Shown here: positions 1-10,732 of the stretch, in pieces
Layout of the letters: each line of letters starts with the position of its first letter
Position numbering within the stretch: position 1 is the first letter of the stretch
DNA from: Eunapius fragilis
Taxonomy: Eukaryota > Porifera > Demospongiae > Spongillida > Spongillidae
Assembly (NCBI GenBank): GCA_963681505.1
Contig: OY811982.1
Coordinates: forward strand, 4,710,237 to 4,774,236
Direction: 5' to 3'
DNA length: 64,000 bases
The notes under the pieces: generated by a model
What the model was told of the DNA's origin: nothing
Databases searched by the model: none
The model's input: the letters and a program-made list of their open reading frames with translations, nothing else
Position numbers and translations under genes: made by a program

Positions 1-275
1 ATGGGCTCGTCACGCTGTCACATACACCAAACCTCTTTGGTGCAAACGGTTGTTAATATTGATGTTTGATGCCCTGTGAAATATGATTCCACTACTTTCT
101 TATGCTTAACATTTTGTTAAAATCATCTGCTTGCCCTATCTCATCACCACCCTACTGGTATCAATTCGACTTGGTTCGATGGTCAGTTCGAACGAATTTT
201 GAACCGTTCGAACCACTCATTAAATATTCATTTCGTATAAACCATTGCCAACTGTATGATTTGCTACAGGTCTGA

Positions 276-502
276 TACATATACTGGGTGATTGGAAAGT
301 CGTGCAAAATCTTTGAATTGGTAGAACTGGTATAACTCCAGAGCTGAGCATGGAAAAATTATGCTATTGAACCATAAAACATGCCAGTGATTAATGTAAA
401 GTTATTAATTAGCAGTTTTAAAAGTTACTGCTCAGTTTATTTAAATGTTCAGGTCTGGAGTTATACCGTTTTGCGCAACTTTGAAATCGCCCTGTACATG
501 TA
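276..502. mobile_element. hAT-like MITE with near-perfect 8-bp target duplication
   Basis: The element is 284-494 (211 bp). Its ends are inverted repeats: left CTGGGTGATTGGAAAGTCG, right read inward CAGGGCGATTTCAAAGTTG, continuing with similarity through GGTATAACTCCAGA. It is flanked by TACATATA (276-283) and TACATGTA (495-502), an 8-bp duplication with one mismatch, as expected for hAT. There is no coding capacity. The hAT assignment rests on the duplication length and is inference. Confidence 0.55.
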
Positions 503-518
503 CATGTACAGGGCGATT
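485..518. repeat. Perfect 34-bp palindrome
   Basis: Positions 485-518 equal their own reverse complement, built as AATCGCCCTG, then TACATGTACATGTA, then CAGGGCGATT. It is made of the right end of the MITE, its target duplication, and a second copy of the MITE terminus facing the opposite way. It could form a cruciform. Confidence 0.9.
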
Positions 519-710
519 ATTCCGCAGTTAATAGTACTAATGTAGATGGACAAATTATATGGACCGTGCACTTGATCAACTGCAAGAATCAATTAGCTAA
601 TTAACGGCCAATTATAACATTGGCGATCACGAACTGTTTGAGGTTCGGTTCGAATGTAGCCGGTTCGGTTCGATGTTCGGTTCGAATGGTTCAAACCGGA
701 ACACTAATGC

Positions 711-1071
711 TACTATGTATTAATGATGCAAAATAATTGTACTGATGTAGGATTTAAAGTCTAGCTAAACTCCTGTGATTGGATAATATCTTTTATTAGC
801 AACAATGACGTAATAGATTTGATTTTATACTTTGCTGTATTTATATGTTAGTCAAAGCTGTGGAAGCTAAAAGGTTATGAAAGATCCTTATGAAAAATTC
901 TAACCAAGATATCATTATTGTGTAACGACCTTGGTTAGCACCACAGTAGGTATGATCACAGAAAAAGACAAAAGACCTGATAGTACAGCACACATACATG
1001 TACTCTTAAATACCTGTAGTTAGTTCCTAGAAATTCCAAATCTACATGTACTGTAGTCCTGCGCAAGCGCA
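711..1071. other. No gene seen
   Basis: AT-rich unique sequence with no open frame, splice-bounded coding stretch or terminal repeat that I can support. Confidence 0.5.
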
Positions 1072-3480
1072 CTAGTAGCAACAGCCATGATAATTGAAGC
1101 CTCTGGTTATACTGCTCCTTTTCTGAAAGGCTGGATAAAAAAATTTATGAAGAGTACGGCATGGCTTTGTAATAGTCCGGGGCACGATGATGACGCCTAG
1201 GATACCGATTTTGATTTTGCTTGGACATCTTTTCTTATGATGGTACCTCTGTTGAGGAAGTTCTCTGTTGTGGTCATCACTCTCTAGGGCTTCATGCCCA
1301 TCCATCCTCATGCCCCAGTGGTTCAGGTAGCTGCCTTGGCTTTCTCCTTGGTCCTCTATCCCTTGGCTGCATCTCCAGAACTTTCTCATCGATGTCCACA
1401 ATGATCTACTCTGTACCCCCATGTCAATGCTCTTTCAGCCGAGGTAACTGTTTTTCTACTTCCTGTGGTGAGTGATCTTGTCTGGTGTTTGTGCTTCAAG
1501 TGATCAAAATGAACTACCGAAACGCTTGCTCCTATTTGGTCATGTGTAGACCACTGTGGATAGCTTCTTCATGACTTTATGGGGCCCAGTTCAAGGACAG
1601 TGTAGTTTCCTCGCTCCTTTAGGGATAACAGAGTTGTGCATCCAAACTAAATCACCTGCCTGATATTCATCCCCATGAACTCTTCTGTTGTACTACTCTT
1701 TCTGTCGCTTCAGAGCAGCACCCAAGTGATTCCCAACTGTCGAATAACCTCTTTTGCCGCAAATTTCAGACATACTCCTGTATCGTCATCTGGGTAGTCC
1801 CATACGCAAGATGGACAGGTACTCTCACTTGACAGCCAAACATTAGGAAAAACGGTGAATAGCCTGTGGATTGGTGGACAGAAGTATTATAAGCCATACA
1901 CAGAAGCCTTAACTGTTTATCCCAATCTCCAGTGTGCTAGTGCACAGTTGCAGCTAACATACTCAGGAGTGTCTGGTTAAGACGTTCCACAAAACCGTCA
2001 GATTGGGGATGATAAGCCGTTGTCTGCTTCTTGTTAATGTGCAGTAATTTGCAGACCTATTGCATACGTTTCCCCTCAAACTGTCTGTAGAATGTAGCTG
2101 TTCCGGAAAGGAAATCGCAAAATACTTCTTCCACTAACGTCTCAGCAACTGTCACAGCTTCCTGATTTGGTATAGCAAATTTTTCCATCCATTGAGTAAA
2201 ATAGTCAGAAACTAGCACATATTTATTCTACTCTGCACTGATGAAAACGGCCTGACAATATCGGCAGCTAATAATTTGCATGGGTATCCCAATTCCATAC
2301 TTTGCAGTGGTGCTCGCCTCCTCTGCCCCGGACTTTTCCTTGCAGCACGATCAGCACAACACCTGCACCATACTTTCGTGGGTTCAACATGCCCTGGTCA
2401 ATAAAAACGCTCCTGAAGTCTGCTCAATGTCTTGGCTTCCTCTAGGTGCCTGGGCACTATCAGTTGGAGATGACTGTATCCATTGGCATCCTAATGCTGT
2501 CTATACAAGGCGGCATCTTTCAACACCAGCTGATCCCATTGCTTCACAAATTGTGCGAATTTTCTGCAGACCCCTTTTCTTGTACCACCCAAGCCCTTTC
2601 TCGATCCAACGTCCAGTCTGGTCAAGAAGCTTGTATTGCTTCGGCATCGGTGCGAGATCACTCAGTACAGCAGCTGCAGCTGAGTGACAAAGCCATTGGA
2701 CCGTTGTGTCATGTGATGTGTCAGGGGACAAGACCAGATCCCGTTCCCATAATCCTGTTTTTCTGGAGCGTTTCATCCAACAACTTGCGAACATCACGCT
2801 GTCTTGCCGCGGGAATTTGCCCACTGGCTGCTTTATGGGTGGGGCGTCTCCCGTGACAATGGAGTGCTGCACCACAGCAGTACGTCCCAGCTCTTCATCC
2901 TTATCGGCTGAAATATCTTTACATTTAACAACAAGGCCAACAATTCCTCATGCTCTTCCTCGGATAAGTCGTCACAGCTCTGCACAGTTGTATAACATAG
3001 AGCTCTCTTTCATGCTGATATTCCATCCACCCTATTCTCCACAGGACAATTTACAGCCGCTGCAATGTGACTATTGCAATCCTCTCAGCCACTACAACTG
3101 CCATTCCCTTGTAAACAGTAATTGCTACCAGCGACCATACAAACCGGTATTCACCGCAACTCACGATCCTGAATGGGCTTACAACAGTGCCCGCAACAAG
3201 AACTTGTGGCACGTTCTTGTCTCTCAGACCTTCTACCAACCAGGTTCCCCTACCACATAGGGAATTTGTGCTTGCTAAAACTTCAACTTCACTCCAGGGC
3301 AGAACAGTTACATTCCCCATCAGAGTGATCGTGGCCTGACACACCAAATTGTCCTGTTCCCCATTTCCTGAAGTCACAAAAGGAATCTTTAACCCGCATA
3401 ACCATATTGGGTAAATCTATAACACAGGCATGTCTTTTCAAAAAGTCAATACCCAACAGAGACTGGACACTTAGGGGTCA
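1072..3480 (-). pseudogene. Ty3/gypsy polyprotein relic, reverse transcriptase and RNase H mostly deleted
   Basis: Read right to left, the remains follow gypsy order. About 3480-3390 is the end of the aspartic protease (LLGIDFLK-like, frameshifted). 3377-3051 is the linker after the protease (LVEGLRDKNVPQVLVAGTVV). 2875-2750 is the start of reverse transcriptase (HSIVTGDAPPIKQPV). The next residues (QWLCHSAAAAVLSDLAP, about 2700) already belong to the segment just before integrase, so the catalytic reverse transcriptase and RNase H are gone. The integrase zinc region ends in VWCRCCADRAARKSP (about 2370-2325). The core follows with a degraded first Asp region and TTAYHPQSDGFVERLNQT (about 2025-1975), holding the catalytic Glu. 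Past 1700 the frame is full of stops. It is a dead copy; LTRs were not found. Confidence 0.8.
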
Positions 3481-4085
3481 TTGCACATCAATTGGACCCA
3501 CTTTTTTTTTACACAATATGAGCTAAGAAATCAAGATAGTGTGACAATGAAATTGTTGCAAGAAATTGGTATGGTTTATGATTGCTGTCTATAAAGTAAC
3601 TGTAAAATCCATTTCTGACTGTAGTTAATTAAACTATTTGCAAAACATATTTATGTGAGATGCTGAATCGAAACCTGCGGAAGCAGGTTCCATATAGGAT
3701 TCATGTTGGATAATGAATATAAAAAAAAGTGACTTTTGTCTGGAGGGACAGTCGTGAATCTTATCATTTCTCTAGTCATCCATTTCCATAGTCATCGCTA
3801 TTGAACAATAACAGAAATATGACCAGTTTTGCGTTGGTTCTGTGTCATAACAGCGAGTGCTTGTAGAGAACAAAAATACTCGGCCCACATCTCGTTCTCC
3901 TCCTCCCACATTTCCTCCTCCCCTCCCCCACCATTTAATTTGGTATATAAGGCTTGATAAACAAGAAATCTCGTACCTAGGCCATACATCTGCTATTCAT
4001 GGACATACTGTAAGCCACACGCACTAAACACATTTGGTTATTAATAGTCAAACGAAATCAACAAGGCGAGCACAACATAAGGCAG
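3481..4085. other. No gene seen
   Basis: Unique AT-rich DNA. Short open stretches occur but none has recognisable domains or splice borders. Confidence 0.5.
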
Positions 4086-4434
4086 CAGCTACAAGGCCAA
4101 TCCAGCAAAGGGACTATCTATGAGCGCAACAGCTATGAGGCCGATCAAGAATAGAAGGACTTTTCAGGATCAGTCTAGTAGCTGTCGCGTTCCTAGACCT
4201 GTCTGTGAGCATGACAGCTACGAGGCTGATCCAGAAAAGGTCTAAAAGTGCGACTAATCAAGAAAAGGAGGTCAATGAGCGTGACAGCTATGAGGCTGAT
4301 CCAGACAAGATCTATGAGTGCGACAGCTGCGAGGCTGATCCAGAAAAGGTCTATGAGCGTGCAGCAGCTACTAGGCTGATCCAGATAAAAAGGTCTATGA
4401 GCGCGACAGCAACGAGGCTGATCCAGAAACATGG
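4086..4434 (+). repeat. Degenerate 39-bp minisatellite coding for ERDSYEADPEKVY-like units
   Basis: Around eight units of about 39 bp are visible, each containing GACAGCTA(T/C)GAGGCTGATCC followed by AGAAAAGGTCTATGAGCG. In one + frame (4205-4456) consecutive units read ERDSYEADPDKIY and ECDSCEADPEKVY. One unit (about 4159-4201) lies in the opposite orientation. The frame is broken in several units. The same peptide core is encoded on the minus strand by the array at 24939-25353. Such RDSYxADPEK arrays look like coding repeats from a mobile-element protein; that origin is inference. Confidence 0.75.
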
Positions 4435-4467
4435 TCTCTTTTCTCATGAGAAATAAAAAAAATGAAA

Positions 4468-4710
4468 CAAGAAAAACATTCTCATGAGAACGTTGGTGGC
4501 ATATAGAATTGGAAGGCAGAAATAAGAAGGGGAAACATAATAGTACTATATTTCGCCCATTTGTAGGACATTATGTTTGTGTGCGAAATATAGAACTATT
4601 ATCTTTCCCCTTCTAATTGACCCCAGTTTCCTTCCTTTTTACATCACTATTGCCTTGCAATCCTTTATATTTGTCACCAACGTTCTCATAGAGAATGATT
4701 TTCTTACTTG
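4468..4710. mobile_element. Fold-back MITE, family A copy 1
   Basis: A 243-bp inverted-repeat element. The ends begin CAAGAAAAACATTCTCATGA and, read inward from the right, CAAGTAAGAAAATCATTCTC. Similarity of the arms continues through GAACGTTGGTGGC to a central stem containing AGAAGGGGAAA. The same family occurs at 21367-21647 and 40673-40955, with a lone end at 22295-22349. It is non-coding. The left flank lacks a clear target duplication. Confidence 0.75.
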
Positions 4711-4974
4711 TAAAACAATATCTTGAAGTGCCACAGCCACAGTATTCTCCAGATCGCTGCATCCTTCACAATAGGATGTAGGTATTAATTTTGCAATACT
4801 TGCAGATACGCTGTGGGAACTTTCCATTCAGTACATTTTCCTTGTACATGTACATATGAAGTTCTGAAAGGCTCCATAGTTTGTGCTGCACTCATTCCTA
4901 CAAAGTAAAAAATGCCCACAGTTGTAAAATGCATGCAATAGCAATGTGTTCTCAGAAATGTACAATACCTCTTC

Positions 4975-6201
4975 ATGTGCCACAGTGACAAATACACCTT
5001 CATCACGTTGCCTTCGTAGTGATGTACTTGATGAGATATAGATGTTATGGATGAACTGGTGCCAGCACATCATGAATGTGCTGAAGTCTACCACCTCTGC
5101 GCTAGCAATAAAATCCTTGTCTGGTTCATACCTGTAAGTTAACTGTGCATCTGCATACCAAAGATTGTCTTAAATGTTCTGCGTCATCATAAAATTACCT
5201 GTTAGCTAAGTATGCATCAACACACCAAGGATGGTCCCAAATGTTATGGCCTCCATGACACATCAATGGATGAAAAAATTCCAAGAACTTGTTCACTATA
5301 ACTGGCCTTGGTATGGTTTTTTGTGTACTACACTGTGGTTGGTATACCATCTACAACTACATCAATTATTTGGCGTAAGCGCTTCACTGGTATTCCACGG
5401 TGTCCCAGTGTATCGGTGGCATACTATAGTATTAGGCTTTTTATCCACCCTAATACATGCAGTTATTTTGCTACCATCTGGGGCAATTAACTGAAGTAGC
5501 TTGTGACTTTCTCGATTTGGTGCAAGACCAGTGGTCTTGCCTGAAAGAGCTGCGTCTTTGGGTACTCATTTGTAGTTGTTTTCACCATTCCCTATTGCAA
5601 TAACCTTGGTTTAATAGTGCAACTGGAGATTTGACTGAGGAAAAGACACTGTCAGGTACGAGCAGTTCCTCTCCATGGAGCACACAACCATAGTAACTGT
5701 GATATACCTTCTCCATACTCAGCATGGCCTTGTTGTTTTTTGGATTGAGCCTTACTTCCCTCCAATTCAAGTTGCAGGATAATTCCTGACATCCCATCTG
5801 TTGCTGACTTCAGGTTGCATGCAACTCCTGTTTTTTATGAGGACAACCATTTGTTTACCTTCTATCCCTTTCCAGGCACTCGTGCACTCACCACAAACAA
5901 TGGTGTGGCCTGGTTTGACATGTTTCACTCGGCGCTCATTGAAAGACATAATGAAAGATCTAATTGGCCACCATGGATCCTGTGTGTGAGGATTATTGGA
6001 TAGTGTCACATTTAGAAGTGATTTACCTTCATAGGTTGGGGTTCTGGTTCTTGGTCCGGTTGAAGTCATGAATTGATATATATGAGTAATAATGACAGTT
6101 TCATCCTGCAGTTGAAACCCTTCCAGCATCATTCTCTGATTTCCATTATGTTGGAACTGGTCCCCTTCTTGGTTCAACAGCCATTGCCAATCTTGTACCA
6201 A
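4975..6201 (-). pseudogene. piggyBac-type transposase relic (DDE_Tnp_1_7)
   Basis: Right to left. 6201-5767 includes DPWWPIRSFIMSFNERR and then HTIVCGECTSAWKG, which matches the piggyBac stretch normally reading VDE.MSxWKG; here the catalytic Asp position is Gly. After a frameshift near 5790, 5797-5582 has LLVPDSVFSSVKSPVALL, the second-Asp region. A further shift leads to APNRESHKLLQLIAPDG (about 5530) and then IPRPVIVNKFLEFFHPL (about 5310-5260) with VDAYLANR, and YEPDKDFIASAEVVDFST (about 5130-5080), the C-terminal part of the catalytic domain. A stretch of about 75 bp (5135-5205) between the last two looks like a diverged tandem copy of the preceding one, or less likely a small intron. 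At least three frame breaks and the lost Asp make it inactive. TTAA-bounded termini were not identified. Confidence 0.75.
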
Positions 6202-6998
6202 GTTTATAAGTTCTTCCTTTGCAAAGGTGCTTTCTTTTTCACTAGGAAGTTAATGTTGCTATGATCCAAAATAGAAGGAAAGACATACACATGCACACAC
6301 ATCCAAATGCACATCCACCCACACAAGACATATCACAGGATTTATTTTGCAGAACCAAAAATAAATGGTTCACCATGATAAAGGTTTTAGTAGGCCATTG
6401 AGAGTACTGCATGTTGGAACATACAGGTAGCTACATGTACAAGAGGGTACGTGCATGTTTGATATATTTGTGCGTGTAAAACTCACCAAAAAGGAAGGGT
6501 TGTGTTTCGGATTAAGCTAGCCTGCTGTATTAACTACACACCGTGCACTTTCATGCTGTAATAGCGTTGTGCATGTAAGAATGGGCAAGGATTGGAACCC
6601 AAGCAGTTTGACCAGGTCATCATGCTCGATTTCTATGTGTGCGTACAATTAGACCTACATACCGTGTTGCACATGGTGATTGGCAGCTGAATCCGCATAT
6701 TACGAATCTTTAGCTTCTGTTCGCTATGTTGAAGAAGCATAAAAGGGGAACAGAACCAGATGTTTGACGTATGAGCAGAGACATAATTATTTAACAGGAA
6801 GTAATTGCATATTCAAGTCCTCGATGAAATGACCGGGAAATGTGAAATCCCTTTGCACAGCTGTATCTCTGTAACTGTTGAAGTAATGATTTGTTCTTCT
6901 TGATGAAAGGAAGCAGGAAAGGAAAAAGAAATAGATGACCCTGGAGAATGATAGAACTGAGATGCATTGGCCGGGGCAGTTCCAGGATTTATAAGAAA
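6202..6998. other. No gene; CA-rich simple sequence
   Basis: Contains an interrupted CACA-rich tract (about 6283-6330). The rest has no supported coding region; open frames near 6790-7140 are low-complexity and run through the G tract. Confidence 0.5.
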
Positions 6999-7013
6999 GG
7001 GGGGGGGGGGGGG
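6999..7013. repeat. 15-base G homopolymer
   Basis: An uninterrupted G run followed by TGGAGGAGTGGGGTGGG, so the + strand has several G blocks able to form a quadruplex. Confidence 0.9.
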
Positions 7014-7224
7014 TGGAGGAGTGGGGTGGGTTGTAAATGTATAAGGATAATAGGCGGGCCTTCTGGGGATCCTTCTGCACAACACGGGGAATTGGGAGAG
7101 CGCTATAACCCCCATTGCCCAGGAACAAGGCTTTTGCGTACATTAAAAACTAAACAAAACAGTGTGAAATTCACCAGTTAATATTATTCACTTTGGGTCC
7201 AAAAGGGAGGGGGAGGAGTTTCAA

Positions 7225-7252
7225 CCCCCCCCCCCCCCCCCCCCCCCCCCCC
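7225..7252. repeat. 28-base C homopolymer
   Basis: An uninterrupted C run after GGGAGGGGGAGGAGTTTCAA. It lies 212 bp from the G run at 6999, so the two can pair as opposite strands. Exact length may be an assembly artefact. Confidence 0.9.
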
Positions 7253-7839
7253 GCAACCTCATAGCATCTTCAAGTCGTAAGTCAGAGTTCAAAATTTCAG
7301 CACATTGGACTAACGAAGGCTTTGCAAGATCATCCAGTTTTCACATAACATAGATGTTCTTTTTTTGCAATTGCATCTGCTCGTGACTTAAACTGGTGCT
7401 TTTGGTGTTAGCTACTAATTGTACTAAAAATCGTTATACAAATTGGTTTGAAACAGGTGTGGGCAGTTCGTTTTCCACGCTATACAGCTTGAAGAATCGA
7501 TATCATACGTACCAGTGATAGTGTGAAATTTCCTGACCCATCAGTTTTGTGTCACTGGTAAACTGCCTGCTTAAGGTCACTGCGCACATCAATGAGACAT
7601 GCTGCTTGGAATTGGATTGCAGAGGTTCAGGCACAGGACGGGTTATTTGTTTACCGCTTCCAGTGTGTCCTCATTCACCATCCACCTCTATTGTATGTGA
7701 GGGTCTCAAATCATTTTGGGCCATCCCTCTGTTGCTAAGATAAGCATTTTGACTCACAAGTGTTCCCTCTCAACGCTCCTTTATTCCGGGAGAGATTTTG
7801 CATTTGAAATCCAGCTGAGACTGTTTTGAGCATACCTAA
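7253..7839. other. No gene seen
   Basis: Unique DNA without motif-supported coding sequence. The 64-codon + frame at 7549-7743 resembles nothing I know. Confidence 0.45.
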
Positions 7840-8642
7840 TACAGGGTTTCCGATAACGTTCGGACACATGGCATTTTCCGATCAATTAAGCCATTTGTCC
7901 GCACATAATTAATTACGTTCGGACAAAATGTCAGAACAAAAAAACGTGCGCTTGTTAGGGAGGAAGGTGAGACAATGTAGAGGATGGCATTTCTGCACTA
8001 AAAAAGTGGTCAGTGATGGTTAAAATGACGGTTAAAACTGTAGAAAAGTAGGTGGCAGAAAAATGACAAGGCTTCGCTTTGGCTGAAGTACGTGAAAGAT
8101 GGACGAGACACGGTTGGGTTATTGAAATGCGTGGCTTGCATAGAGTTTGAAGCAAGGCTGGTTAGAATGCGCAACTTTTGTATAGTACGCTCATTGATGA
8201 AACACCTAATCTGCATACTACGAATTTTTTAAAAAGATCACACAAAAAGTGAGATGCACGCGCGTGCGATGATGCTTTTTTAAAAGAAGCAAGCTGGGCC
8301 GAATAATGCCAGCATCTGTCCACCGATTATACAATTGATCCAAAATCTTGATGCTGAAACTGAAATGAACACTAATGTAGTGAACGTCAGTGCACCAAGA
8401 AAACATATTTTCAAGCTTATCAGATACATGTACTGTCCTAGCACATAGGGATGGTGCCACATATGAAGACAGGGATGGTACCACTATCATAGGATATATG
8501 AACCCATACTACATGTATAAGCACAATTTGTATAAATCTTCATCGAATCATGTCTGAACAATTAAACCATATGTCTGGTCAATTTTGTTCATGTTCTGAC
8601 ATTTTGTCAGAGCACTTATTGCTCCTTATCGGAAACCCTGTA
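7840..8642. mobile_element. Non-autonomous inverted-repeat DNA transposon, TA target site
   Basis: The element is 7842-8640 (799 bp), bounded by TA on both sides. The termini are CAGGGTTTCCGATAA on the left and, read inward, CAGGGTTTCCGATAAGG on the right. Subterminal similarity continues as GGACAAAATGTCAGAAC (left, about 7920) against TGACAAAATGTCAGAAC (right, about 8590, minus). No transposase frame is present. The TA flanks suggest Tc1/mariner-type mobilisation, but TA could be chance. Confidence 0.65.
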
Positions 8643-8805
8643 AAAATATGTGCCATGGTGCCATATGGATGTAAGGTATGAATCCCTGTAGAGTGTATTC
8701 TGCTTAGGATATTTTGTAACATCTTTTCTTTCGCTCTGGATGTTTTCTTGCCTTGTTGGTATTCAAGGAAAGATCTGATGACAGGAAATGGATCGTTAAC
8801 TTGTT

Positions 8806-9300
8806 CTAGGATTCAATTTCAATTTGCTTTCTTATCCATTTAACCACCTTCTTAGCAATGTGCACACCTGTTCCAGATGTCATATTCTTGCAAGTAGTAT
8901 TTAAGTAAATTATGCAGGCATAATGAGCAGCATCGGAATCTTGGTAATGATTCAGGAAGAAACCAATGAAAAGGAAACAGAAGATATCAACTACCCTTTC
9001 TGATATGCCCTTACTTGGCCAGTGAACATCAAGTTTATCACCCCAACTATCCGTGGCATACTTGTCACCTACGATTCCACCATCCCATTTCTCCCACTTC
9101 AGGAATTTACCTCTCTGCAATGAATTTTAGGAAACATTTCACCTTCATGATGTCCCTCAATGTAATCCTCAATAGTAGCTTCTATTCCATGAACTTGATC
9201 ATCTTTTTCAAGTTGAGTACTTTCTACGACCAGAGCGCTTACCTAACTGATGTCACCATCAGTAGAAGTACTATCTTCACCATGCTGCCTTGGAGTTGAA
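8806..9300 (-). pseudogene. Coding-like relic, family not recognised
   Basis: The minus strand has an acidic stretch (VHGIEATIEDYIEGHHEGE, about 9200-9145) followed, one frameshift later, by 9120-8806 with WEKWDGGIVGDKYATDSW and a segment ending TGVHIAKKVVKWIRKQIE. Codon use and composition look like real protein, not a shadow frame. A transposase N-terminal region is possible, but I do not recognise it. Confidence 0.25.
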
Positions 9301-9544
9301 AAGTAGTACAGTTATGCATTGGTTCCTTTTGCGCTGATATCTGGATCCCAGCAACTCCTTGAGATGCCATTTAAGCTGTTTGCAATAAAGGAACTGGGTG
9401 GGTGAAAGTAGACAGGTTGACATTAAATGTTTGCTCTTTTTTTTCCCTCCCCCTCCCTTCCCAGCATCTTCAATAGATCAATGAGAAAACATGTATATGT
9501 GCATCTGTTTACATGACCATGGATGTTGATTGTACTCACTCCAG

Positions 9545-9634
9545 GATGGTGATACTCCATTACATATTGCTGCGATGCAAGGTGACATAAATGCTATGAA
9601 AAGTCTCCTTCCTATACTTATTATTTATGGCGAG
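9545..9634 (+). CDS. Ankyrin-repeat exon 1 (90 bp, one repeat)
   Basis: The exon is preceded by the acceptor CACTCCAG and followed by the donor GTGAGT. It is phase 0 at both ends and encodes 30 residues starting DGDTPLHIAAMQGDINAM, the canonical ankyrin TPLHxAA helix-turn-helix opening, then KSLL. The tail is four residues shorter than in the sister exons and ends in IIYGE instead of IDVNIxDE. Ankyrin repeats are protein-binding scaffolds; no partner can be inferred. The upstream 60 bp (AACATGTATATGTGCATCTG) and the downstream GTGAGTTGGTCATGTTAA recur beside other exons of the series. Likely one module of a gene that continues to the right; its start is not identified. Confidence 0.75.
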
Positions 9635-9835
9635 GTGAGTTGGTCATGTTAAGTCTGAAATGGATGTAAGCATATGTACATGACACTAGGCATGTTTGTT
9701 CTGAAGTTCTCGGTAACCACTCACAACATCAGAGCAATTTCTTTAACAATTGTTTTTGTTGATGAAATAATGCTTAATTTGATTGTTCTTTGTTTGAACA
9801 CTGCCAACCAGCATGTTAAAAGTAATACTATTTTG

Positions 9836-10258
9836 CAGTAGCGGTCATTAAAAAGTTTACGTAATTATTTACGCCGTGGCCATTGTATGGTATAACCGTA
9901 AACGTAACGTACATCGTAATAGGTGTAGCGTATAACTCTCGTACATGAATTAATTGTGCAGTGGCCGTGTGCGGTATGTGTTTAATATAATAACGCCGCA
10001 TGCACTAGCTAATTAAAACCATTTAACCTGGCATGTTTTCGTCATGCGAAATGGTGTTCTCGTTTTGCTTGGGAAGTGTCAAAAAGTGTTCTGACCAATT
10101 CATGTACGTTACGCCATAAACAAATTACGTCGTAATTTGATACGCTAGTACTACGGCAGTAATCGTACCGTACGACTGTAATAGCATACCTTACATATGG
10201 CAGACATACAACGGCCACGGCGTAAATAATTACATAAACTTTTTTATGACTGCTACTG
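9836..10258. mobile_element. MITE with CAGTAGCGG termini
   Basis: A 423-bp inverted-repeat element. Left end CAGTAGCGGTCATTAAAAAG, right end read inward CAGTAGCAGTCATAAAAAAG. The arms agree for about 50 bp through AATTATTTACGCCGTGGCC. It is non-coding and rich in TACG and CGTA. The first nine bases equal those of the Tigger-like element at 60542, so the same transposase type may have moved it. A flanking TA is seen only on the right. Confidence 0.7.
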
Positions 10259-10420
10259 TATGTTCTTTGCCTTAAATAAGGTTCTATTTCAGGCATTCCT
10301 GTGATCATGTGACATACATGTTTATGACAAAATGCATATAGTACATGTACAAATAAATGCAAAAGTAAAAATACAAAAGATGTGGTTAATAGAAATTGAA
10401 GTTATTAAAAAGTAATAACC

Positions 10421-10732
10421 TTAGGGGGCTTGTCCAAACGATTTTTGTAAAAATTAGCGTCATTGTGACTTTTGGGGGGGAGGGGGGGGGGGCTATGACA
10501 CTAAGAAAAATTTATTATCTGCAAGTGTTGTTTTTTATATAACAGAACATCTAGAGCTCTAGCTAGCTGCAGTGGCAGGCCAGCAGTTCAGTATGTCTAT
10601 TCAGACTATACTTTTTGGAGGAGTAGTGAAAAATGTAACAAAATCTCTATGACGTTAAGGGGGGGGCAGGTTAATATGTCAATGTCACTATGACGCTAAT
10701 TTTCCAAAAATCGTTTGGACAAGCCCCCTTAA
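10421..10732. mobile_element. MITE with TTAR-flanked GGGGGCTTGTCC termini
   Basis: The left terminus TTAGGGGGCTTGTCCAAACG and the right one read inward, TTAAGGGGGCTTGTCCAAAC, match for about 45 bp through ATTAGCGTCAT. The interior holds G-rich tracts (10476-10492 and 10660-10667). TTAG on the left and TTAA on the right would suit a piggyBac-type TTAA target, but the evidence is only those four bases. Confidence 0.65.

Larger units (their letters stand above)
150..710. mobile_element. Outer inverted-repeat element, nested host of a smaller MITE
   Basis: Both ends are dense in the motif GGTTCGA or TTCGAAC (about 165-215 and 648-705) and the two ends are imperfect reverse complements of each other. 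The left end reads CTACTGGTATCAATTCGA and the right end, read inward on the minus strand, TAGTGTTCCGGTTTGAAC. No protein is encoded. I infer a non-autonomous DNA transposon whose middle was later hit by the 211-bp element at 284-494. No target duplication could be fixed. Confidence 0.4.
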
